A stretch of DNA of 6,837 bases from an uncultured Oscillospiraceae bacterium (GTDB taxonomy: Bacteria > Bacillota_A > Clostridia > Oscillospirales > Oscillospiraceae). The notes beneath the pieces are model-generated. The model was not told where the DNA came from, made no database searches, and was given only the letters and a program-made list of their open reading frames with translations. Shown piece after piece: positions 1-6,600 of the stretch. Within the stretch, counting starts at the first letter, position 1; each line of letters opens with the position of its first letter. The position numbers and the translations under genes are program-made. The DNA lies in assembly GCA_934589325.1 (NCBI GenBank), contig CAKTNU010000100.1:1-6837 (forward strand), given 5' to 3'.

Positions 1-132
1 GTCTCGACCACGCGGATGAGCCGGTCGGAGCCGTCGTACAGATAGTTCTCGGACGAGAGCAGCGTCCCGCCGGTGACTGCCCCGTCTGCTATCGTGACGG
101 AACGCGTTTCGTGTTCTACTGTTATCTGTTGT
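1..132 (-). pseudogene. Third Rhs core fragment, runs off the left edge
   Basis: Reading leftward in one open frame, this encodes ITVEHETRSVTIADGAVTGG and continues through TLLSSENYLYDGSDRLIRVVE, a piece of YD-repeat core. Positions 1-101 match 5198-5298 of the main gene with three mismatches. Above 101 the DNA match fades, though the protein still aligns loosely (VEHETRSVTIA against IEMKSVTIA). The open frame cannot extend upstream: an in-frame TAA lies within the last codons of the membrane protein gene, and no start codon is visible. It is therefore the 5' end of another displaced core-plus-tip cassette. Its toxin, if present, lies outside the window. It joins the core about 190 codons earlier than the first orphan does, so the two came from separate rearrangements. 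Confidence 0.85.
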
Positions 133-513
133 TCACGTTTTTCTTACCAAGGCAATTCTCTCAAAAAAGAGCCCAGCTTCAGTGACAAGGGTCATTACAA
201 GTGAAAAAAGGCTGTTCATCTCCAATGTCAAACTCTGAGTCACTCCAAACACGAGCCACACAATTATGGGTAGTGCAAAAAGTAGGTCAATGAAATGTAT
301 GATCCGTTTCGGCTTTTCCGAGTTTCTCTGTAGCAAAGAAGATCCTGTGAAATCAACTGAGAGAACTATTGTCGTCAAGAATATACAGAAAACGAGATCA
401 ACTAATGTGGTATCGTGTAATGCTAGTCCCCAAATAGATACGAATATGATATCTTGTATAATCACATTCGTCAAAAAATGAAGAAATACAATTAATACTC
501 TTCTTAACACCAC
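133..513 (-). CDS. Four-helix membrane protein, candidate immunity for the orphan toxin
   Basis: This is a 126-residue integral membrane protein of unknown family. Hydrophobic segments lie at about 6-32, 36-55, 71-95 and 99-121. A basic, polar loop (about 62-70, QRNSEKPKR) lies between the second and third helices, and RK stands near the end. An even number of helices with positive charge in the middle loop and at both termini suggests these parts face the cytoplasm. It begins 11 nt after the orphan toxin stop, at GTG 513 preceded by a G6 run and six A; a second GTG at 510 is an equally possible start. Position directly behind a toxin tip is the main reason to call it immunity, and membrane immunity proteins usually guard against toxins acting at the membrane or envelope. 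The gene is A+T-rich (21 G+C in the 60 bases 361-420). It appears intact although its toxin is broken. Confidence 0.72.
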   Translation of the reverse strand: MVLRRVLIVFLHFLTNVIIQDIIFVSIWGLALHDTTLVDLVFCIFLTTIVLSVDFTGSSLLQRNSEKPKRIIHFIDLLFALPIIVWLVFGVTQSLTLEMNSLFSLVMTLVTEAGLFFERIALVRKT

Positions 514-519
514 TTTTTT

Positions 520-525
520 CCCCCC
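520..525 (-). promoter_or_regulatory. G-run ribosome site before the membrane protein GTG start
   Basis: The minus strand reads TAG, G-run, six A, then GTG GTG. The six G (the first being the last base of the toxin stop) lie 6 nt before GTG 513 and can act as a Shine-Dalgarno site. The G6A6 homopolymers are also a place where slippage could vary spacing. No better site is nearby. Confidence 0.5.
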
Positions 526-1784
526 TATGCTACCACGTCAAAGTTCTTAAGAGAATAAAATGATGAACTTGTAGAGGAAGAGAAAGCATAGTCTCTATAC
601 TTTGACAGCTTTTTAAATGCTGTCATCGGGAACACAGCACTTGATGCGTCATCCAATAGGCTGCTATATTTTGTGTCCGCCAGTGCCAATATGCGCAATG
701 TAACTTGAGAGCAGTTATTGCTAAACAGATAGTACTTTCCAGGAGGGGTTTTAGCTGTTTCTATAACCGGCGAAAAATCGCCTGACAAATATATCGTTTC
801 TTCATAGTCACCGCTAAACTGTTGGCTTTCGTTAATTGCTGTCAAGTCAATTGCTCCGTCATAAGGTACGCACCACGTAAGCGGTTCAACACCAAATGCA
901 CATAGCCATCTGGATATGCCTTTAGATGTTCCCCAATAGAAGTGATACCATCTGAATCCTCCAGCAAAGCTCCTATGTGACCCGGAAATGTTGAGTCGTA
1001 AAGGATTACTGCATCTGTGCCACCATGGTCAGTAAATATATTGGGGCTACTTCCACAGTATGCGAATATATTGGTACCTAAGATACCTTGCCCAGTGCTT
1101 ACATACCCATCCGCATTTATGAACCTGCTGACTTCTGGATCATAGTACCGAGACTTGAGATAGTACATGTTAATTTCTACATCAAAATAATATCCTCTAT
1201 ACCGCATCGGGTTTACACCTGCCATGTCGCCCGACGAAGTGAGCAGCTTGCCCCATGCGTCGTAAGTGTAGGCGGCAGCTTCCGTGCCGGTTGCGGTTAT
1301 GACCTTAAGAATGTCACCTTGGAAGTTTTTGACGTAGAAATATTCGGTGTCAGTGCCGTTAGAAGTTCTGGTGAAGCCTATCACATCGCCGGAAGAATCG
1401 TAGTGGAAATACAGCGCGTAGGCATCAGTAATATCCGCCGCCAGCTTGCTGCCCTGCCAGACATAGCTGTGAGTTACGCCGTTGACGGTCTTGCTTGTGC
1501 GCAGGCCGGATTCATTGTAGACAAAGCTAAGCGTATCGCTGCCCTTTGTCATACTTGCTAGCTGCCTGCCGCCCTGCCAGTTCATCGTCCAGCCGCGGTA
1601 GCTCAAGGGGTTGCCTATGCCGTCGTAAGTTATCTCCTCACCGTCATATGCTGTCAGCAGGTCGCCCCACTCAGCGTCGCCATAGGTATAGGAAGTAGTT
1701 GTTCCGCTGCTGCTGACTGTGCCGCTGCTGGAGCAGGTGTATTCCGTGCGGGTAAGGATATTGCCGCCGTTGTCGTAGGTATAG
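525..1784 (-). pseudogene. Orphan Rhs core fragment with an alternative toxin tip, frameshifted
   Basis: This is a displaced C-terminal cassette of the YD-repeat protein. Core homology opens at 1784 (TYDNGGNILTRTEY). The codon two before it is a stop (TAA at 1789-1787), and the first plausible starts (TTG at 1606, then an internal ATG) lie inside the core, so it is probably not translated alone. The frame is open from 1786 to TGA at 844-842. Core residues match the main gene down to SRYYDPEVSRFIN, and a different tip follows: DAVILYDSTFPGHIGALLEDSDG. The family-like continuation, YHFYWGTSKGISRWLCAFG through to KYYLFSNNCSQVTLRILAL, is in another frame running from 947 to TAG at 525. Restoring one base (or four) near 948 joins them. 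GHIG (His codon 979-977) and NNCSQ (Cys codon 713-711) fit the H-box-before-NC-box order of circularly permuted NlpC/P60 or LRAT-like papain-fold enzymes. That class is an inference; the frameshift is visible. Confidence 0.85.
1131..1784 (-). repeat. 654-bp direct repeat of Rhs core DNA, orphan copy
   Basis: This stretch aligns with 4085-4738 at a constant offset of 2954. Every anchor I checked (1131, 1488, 1603, 1777-1784) fits that offset, so no net indel has accumulated. Substitutions are scattered except in one identical tract. At 1785 the match stops abruptly (atagtttt against atagcgga), marking the junction with the preceding immunity-like gene. Confidence 0.9.
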
Positions 1785-1795
1785 TTTTAGAGAGA

Positions 1796-2590
1796 TTAAA
1801 AACTTAGTTTGAGTAGGAGTTCTGATACAGTATCCCAGGCTTCATATGAATTATATATTGGATTCTGAGGAATCCATTCGATCTCCGGTGCGTAATCCGG
1901 AAAATTGCCTATGTATTTCAGATTCCTGAAATCATCACAGTCAAGACACTTCCTGTCGCCTATCATGCGCCTGTACAATGGCTTTCTATCAGGCATTTTG
2001 ACTATAATAAATGGGCACTTTTTCAGCTGCGCCATGTTTGTCGGAAGAGAAGTGTCAGGTGTGTATGAAACGTACACGACAGGGATTATATCACCGTTGA
2101 ATTCCTGACCGTATATCATGCGGAACAGAAAATATTTGCCGCACATGTTCTTTTCACGCGCAAGCTCAGACTTGATCTCCATTGCATAGACGTCGCCCGG
2201 TTTCCAGTCGGTCACATACTTTTTATACCGTTTTACCTTGCGGCGTTTCGGCGGGTGGATGTGCAACTTCATACTCTCTTCAATCGACAGTGCATCGGTC
2301 TCCGAAAATGTCCGCAGCGCTCCGGCGTAATCTCGCAGTGCATCACTCCGCAGACATTTCATTGCACGGCGAAGCACATCTTCGTTCAGCTCGTCGTTTT
2401 GCGCCATTGCGCAGGCCAGTGCCAGCCAAAATATCTGCGAATCGTCATGGTCTTCCAGCGGCTCGCTGTACTCCTCCCTGAGACGTCGAATCGTAGCTGT
2501 CAGTCCCATTTCCTCACGAAAGGACGCGTAATCCGCCCGCACATCGCTGGCAAAGTCAAAGTTTTCAAGAAATTCTATAAGTTCGTCCAT
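1796..2590 (-). CDS. Second immunity-like protein, no partner toxin visible
   Basis: This is a 264-residue soluble protein of unrecognised family, with no signal peptide or membrane helix. It starts at an ATG preceded by AGGAGAG at 2606-2600 with 9-nt spacing, 29 nt after the previous stop, so it probably lies in the same transcript. Residues 1-110 look helical and acidic, with a DDSQIFWLALACAMAQNDEL segment seen in many Firmicutes hypothetical proteins. A basic linker follows (about 112-125, HPPKRRKVKRYKKY), then a beta-rich C-terminal half from about 128 (DWKPGDVYAMEI, GKYFLFRMI, IIPVVYVSYT). The 'WKPGDVYA' strand start recalls Imm26-type small barrels, but this is a weak resemblance. No toxin tip precedes it; the gene before it is itself immunity-like. 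It may be a spare immunity gene left from a lost cassette, or a second factor acting on the nuclease toxin. Its stop lies only 11 nt from the orphan Rhs junction. Confidence 0.75.
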   Translation of the reverse strand: MDELIEFLENFDFASDVRADYASFREEMGLTATIRRLREEYSEPLEDHDDSQIFWLALACAMAQNDELNEDVLRRAMKCLRSDALRDYAGALRTFSETDALSIEESMKLHIHPPKRRKVKRYKKYVTDWKPGDVYAMEIKSELAREKNMCGKYFLFRMIYGQEFNGDIIPVVYVSYTPDTSLPTNMAQLKKCPFIIVKMPDRKPLYRRMIGDRKCLDCDDFRNLKYIGNFPDYAPEIEWIPQNPIYNSYEAWDTVSELLLKLSF

Positions 2591-2599
2591 ATGTAATAT

Positions 2600-2606
2600 C
2601 TCTCCT
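2600..2606 (-). promoter_or_regulatory. Ribosome binding site of the second immunity-like gene
   Basis: AGGAGAG on the minus strand lies 9 nt before the ATG at 2590, inside a 29-nt gap. It is a strong Gram-positive-style site supporting this start and independent translation. Confidence 0.7.
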
Positions 2607-2619
2607 ATTGATGTACGAA

Positions 2620-3375
2620 TTATTTTGTTAGCGCCATCAGAGACCGTTTTGCCGCTGATTTAATGTCTTTATCTGAGTTGGATGTTAAAGATAAAATAAC
2701 ACCTATCACTTCTGCTGATGGATAATACTTCAATCCGTTGATGGCCGTAAATGTTAGTTCTCGCTTAATGGATTCCACCGACGGAAAATACAGTTGCTCA
2801 CTGTCATGAATTCCGACATCTTGTGCAGAAATGGAATCATTAGCAGCATAAGATAGCAATAAATCCTTCATTTCCGGCAACTTCCAAGAAGCAAGCATTC
2901 TCATTGTAAACGGCAAATAAAATGCGTCTCGCGGATTATGGGCAAGCTCCATAAGATTTTCCGCAAGTCTTTTTGGCTTTAAATTTTTGAATGCATTATC
3001 ATATCTAACATAGATATGCGCCGGTGCTGGTTCTCCAGGTTTGGCGATATATTCGTCGGACAATCTGAAATGCATATATAATTGAAAAACCAGCTTATCA
3101 CAGTCTTTTATTTTGCCCGACACCATTTGGGGAATCAAATATCCTTTAACACCTTCTGATGAAAATTCTGTGATGTATTTAGCTACAATACTTCCCGCGC
3201 CAGAAATATTAAATGCATCCAATTCCGCGAGATAGTGATAATTTGTACCTGCGTAATTATTAATCTCGTCTAACAATTTATGCAGTAATTCTCTGTCGGC
3301 TTTCGGGCAAATGTAGTCTAGACCCTTTTGTTCACGTTCAATACTATCAATTAACACATTACTATAGTTCGGCAT
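2620..3375 (-). CDS. Probable immunity protein for the Tox-REase-7-like toxin
   Basis: This is a 251-residue soluble protein with no signal peptide or membrane segment. It probably binds and neutralises the nuclease tip encoded just upstream, protecting the producer cell. The evidence is positional: it starts 15 nt after the toxin stop, on the same strand, as immunity genes do in polymorphic-toxin loci. I chose the ATG at 3375 because GAGGAA at 3387-3382 lies 6 nt before it. A TTG one codon earlier (3378) is possible but would be only 3 nt from the same site. The protein looks largely alpha-helical. Its end (about 215-251, PSAEVIGVILSLTSNSDKDI then KSAAKRSLMAL) resembles one HEAT-like helical hairpin, and a central stretch (RLAENLMELAHNPRDAF) is also helical. 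I do not recognise a named immunity family. The gene is more A+T-rich than the Rhs core, as expected for an exchangeable cassette. Confidence 0.8.
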   Translation of the reverse strand: MPNYSNVLIDSIEREQKGLDYICPKADRELLHKLLDEINNYAGTNYHYLAELDAFNISGAGSIVAKYITEFSSEGVKGYLIPQMVSGKIKDCDKLVFQLYMHFRLSDEYIAKPGEPAPAHIYVRYDNAFKNLKPKRLAENLMELAHNPRDAFYLPFTMRMLASWKLPEMKDLLLSYAANDSISAQDVGIHDSEQLYFPSVESIKRELTFTAINGLKYYPSAEVIGVILSLTSNSDKDIKSAAKRSLMALTK

Positions 3376-3381
3376 CAATCG

Positions 3382-3387
3382 TTCCTC
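3382..3387 (-). promoter_or_regulatory. Ribosome binding site deciding the immunity gene start
   Basis: The minus strand reads GAGGAA followed by CGATTG and then ATG. The 6-nt spacing favours the ATG at 3375 over the TTG at 3378. The site lies in the 15-nt gap after the toxin stop, so toxin and immunity protein are probably translated from one message, with the immunity protein initiated independently. Confidence 0.75.
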
Positions 3388-3390
3388 ATT

Positions 3391-3665
3391 TTACCAAAGG
3401 GTATTTATATGCCATCCAGCATCAGCTACGGTTCTTGCTACACGGGTTGTCGGACGAACCCATAATTCTAGTGATCGACCTGTGGCGTTTGCATACGTGG
3501 CAAAGTCCCGCAACTGTTGCGTGTTAGAAATATATTTCACATTTTTTACTTCTGTAAGCGTCGTTTCTGTAAGCGCATCAGGAATACGAGTTCGACCATT
3601 GACTTGTATTGATTGTTTTGCAGATTGATCAATTCCAGCCATCCTCTCTCCTGCTTGCCCCATTG
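3391..3665 (-). other. C-terminal toxin domain, PD-(D/E)xK nuclease fold (Tox-REase-7-like)
   Basis: This is the last ~92 residues of the YD protein and its predicted killing module. Visible motifs, numbered from the ATG at 6786, are GQAGERMAG (1043-1051, E1047), RIPDA (1067-1071, D1070), TEVKNVKY (1078-1085, E1079 and K1081) and TQQLRDFATYA (from 1089). The spacing E...D-x8-E-x-K, followed by an amphipathic helix with paired Gln, is what restriction-endonuclease-fold nucleases show. The GxAGE / RIPD / EVKNVKYxSxTxQLRDF pattern matches my memory of the Tox-REase-7 family of polymorphic toxins. By family knowledge it should cleave nucleic acid, probably DNA, in a neighbouring cell. All presumed catalytic residues are present and the domain reaches a normal stop, so it looks intact. 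The family name comes from recall, not a search. The fold assignment is stronger than the substrate. Confidence 0.83.
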
Positions 3666-6600
3666 AATTAGGAGAGCCTGTAGTGGCAGAGCGGACTTTG
3701 ACGTATTTGAATGCTGCGCCGCCTAGGGCCGACAGGCTGCCGAACATAAATCCGTTGCACGCCCCATCTATTGCGCCTTGTTTACCATTCTGTAAGTATC
3801 CTACACCAGCACTAACTGCAGTACTAAGGGCTACGCTACCGACAACCTTTGCAACACCTACAGCCACAGCTGCTGCACCACCTCCAGTAGCAACAGTAAG
3901 AGCTACTGCGCCAGCTAAAGCTACGGCACCAATAGCAACTTTTGCCCAGTTCGGTAGTGACAAGTTGCCATTCTCATCTGTTCTATTCACAGGATTGTTT
4001 AGGCAATAAGTAAATAGGTTATAGCTTATTAATTCATCCTCGGTACCGAGATATTCCACATTATCGATGTTAATCCATCGACCAACTTCCGGGTCATAGT
4101 ATCTGCTCTGAAGATAGTACAGCCCAGTCTCGGTATCGTAGAAGTAGCCGCGGTAGCGAAGCGGGTTTACAGCTGCAAGGTCGCCGGTCGAAGTGAGCAG
4201 CATGCCCCAAGCGTCGTAAGTGTATGTGGCAGCTTCAGTACCGGTTGCGGTTATGACCTTGAGAATGTCACCCTGAAGGTTCTTGACGTAGAAGTATTCT
4301 GTGTCAGCGCCGTTCGCAGTTCGGGTGAAGCCTATGACCTCACCGGAGGAATCATAGTGGAAGTAAAGGGCGTACGCGTCGGTTATGTCCGCGGCAATCT
4401 TCGACCCCTGCCAGACATAGCTATGAGTTACACCGTTTACAGTCTTGCTTGTGCGCAGGCCGGATTCATTGTAGACAAAGCTAAGCGTATCGCTGCCCTT
4501 TGTCATACTTGCTAGCTGCCTGCCGCCCTGCCAGTTCATCGTCCAGCCGCGGTAGCTAAGCGGGTTTCCTATGCCGTCATAGCTTATGGCCTCACCGTTG
4601 TACGCAGTCAGCAGGTCGCCCCATTCAGCGTCGCCATAGGTATAGGAAGTGGTCGTTCCGCTGCCGCTGACTGTGCCGCTGCTGGAGCAGGCGTACTCCG
4701 TGCGGCTGAGGATATTCCCGCCGTTGTCGTAGGTATAGCGGATTATTACCTGCTCGTCGCCGGTGCCTATCGTCTCGGTTATGAGCTGGCCGAGATCGTC
4801 GTACTCATATGCTGCGGTCTGGTCGCCGGAGACGGAGAGTATGTTCCCGTTGGCATCGTAGGTGTAGGCGAAGCTCGCGGTCTTGCCGCCGTAGGAGTTG
4901 GTGACGGACTCGACCTGTGTAGTGGTATATGTGTCGTCAACGTCGCGGTAGGCGTAGCCGGTGCCGAGGACGGTGCGGCTGCCGTTCTTGACCGTCGTCC
5001 CGGAGCTGCGGCCATGACCGTCATAGCTTATCTGCTTGGTGACGTCGCCGTAGCCGAAGGAGGTCGGACGGCTGTCGTCGTCATAGGCGTATGTATAGCT
5101 GAAGCTCTTGCCGCCTATGCTCTCGGTCAGTGCGGTAACGTTGTCCTTCGCGTCGTATGTCCAGCTGAAGTCATGGAGAACGACGTTATTGCCGTCAGTC
5201 TCGACCACGCGGATGAGCCGGTCGGAGCCGTCGTACAGATAGTTCTCGGACGAGAGCAGTGTCCCGCCGGTGACTGCGCCGGCTGCTATCGTGACGGATT
5301 TCATCTCGATTCGGACGAGCTTTCCCTTGCCGTTATAGGTGTAGTAGAAGCCTATGCCCTCGCTGTCCGAGCAGTTCGTGAACCGGCCGGTGAGGGTGTC
5401 CATATTGTCGTAGAAGTACTTCCAGTAGTCCCCGTTGCCGTAGGTCTGAGAGGAAAGCGTCCACGTGCCGGAGTTGTATGCGTTGCTGACGAGGTTCCGG
5501 CTGCCTATATTCACTGCCGTCTGAAGGTCTGCCGCGCCGTAGACGAAGCTGTAGGTCGTGGTCTTGCCGATGGTGTTGGTATGCGAGAGGGAGGACAAAA
5601 GGTCGTCTGTGTAGCCGTTTGTGACCGCGGCGTCCCCGCAGGCGGTGGCCAGCAGCCTTCTCATGCTGTCGTAGCTGTATCCGGTGGCAACGCCCTTCGC
5701 GTCCGTGACGGAATTGACCAGCGAGCGGTCGGTGTCGTTCGCGTAGGTGACGGTGTTCCTGTCGCCCGCGGTGACGGAAGCCGTCATGTTGCCGTCCGAG
5801 GTGTAGGTCGTGTCGCTGCGGATGACCCGGTCTCCGTCCCCGCCGATGCTGGCTGAGGTGCTGTTGCCATAGGCGTCATAGCCGTAGCTCGTGTGCACTC
5901 CCGTGGCGCTGACCGTCTCTGTCAGGAGCCTGTTGCCGTCATAGCTGTAGCTGTACTGCCCGCCGCCCGGCATGGTGATGCTCGTGACGTCGTTATTGCT
6001 GTTGTAAGCGTAGCTGGTGACGCGCCCGTCGATGTCGGTGATCTTGGTGACGTTGCCGTTTGAATCGTATTCGTATTTTGCCTCAAACGGCTCCGCGAAC
6101 ACCTGCATGCCGGTGAAGTATGCGGTGTTGACGTTCAGCCCGTAGAGGCAGCGGAAGGTGACGCGGTCATAATCCGAGTCGGCGGAGGCGCTGCCGGAGA
6201 TGAACTGCCAGTCCTCGCAGTCGTCGTTCGCGAGAACGTACTGCTGTGAAAGCAGCTTGCCGCTCTTGTAGAATTGCAGGACGATGCCGTTCTGCCGCTG
6301 CTCGCTGGAGTTCAGCGTGGGCGCGTTGCGCCTCGGAGCGGAGGCGGAGCATATCCACGAGCCGAAGCTGTAGACATCTCCAGCCTTGCCGTCCGGCCTG
6401 CTTATGTCCTGGTAATATGCTTTATACACCATGCTCGCGCCGTTGATGGCGAGAGCATTTATTTCGGCTGCCGAGGTTATGCCGGGCGCAGTGGATACGC
6501 CGTCGCCGTCGGCGGTGTTGGTCCCGGTCCAGCCGGTGATGCCGGAGCTCAGGTCGCCGTTGGAGATAAGGTTCTTGTGGCTGACGAGAGACAGCGTCTC

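Noticed and set aside
266..481. 71-codon plus-strand open frame opposite the membrane protein gene
   Set aside because: It has no plausible ribosome site or domain. The minus strand encodes a convincing four-helix protein behind a G-rich ribosome site.
525..845. Separate 106-residue gene starting at TTG 845
   Set aside because: The TTG overlaps the stop of the preceding frame, has no good ribosome site, and the reading frame continues sensibly upstream to 947 as the rest of the toxin tip.
940..955. Programmed ribosomal frameshift in the orphan toxin
   Set aside because: There is no slippery X XXY YYZ heptamer near the frame change, and the orphan has no start codon, so a mutation or sequencing error is more likely.
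1088..1561. 157-codon plus-strand open frame
   Set aside because: It lies opposite the orphan Rhs core, where the minus-strand frame is confirmed by homology to the main gene.
5014..5856. 280-codon open frame on the plus strand
   Set aside because: It is the antisense shadow of the G+C-rich YD repeats. Its protein is low-complexity (Val/Ala/Gly-rich) with no recognisable domain, and the minus strand has clear YD repeats there.
4560..6070. Recurrent short motifs such as gtcgtaggtgtag that look like a repeat array
   Set aside because: They are codons of the degenerate YD repeats (TYDxxGN) with irregular spacing and variable sequence, not CRISPR repeats or a DNA-level satellite.
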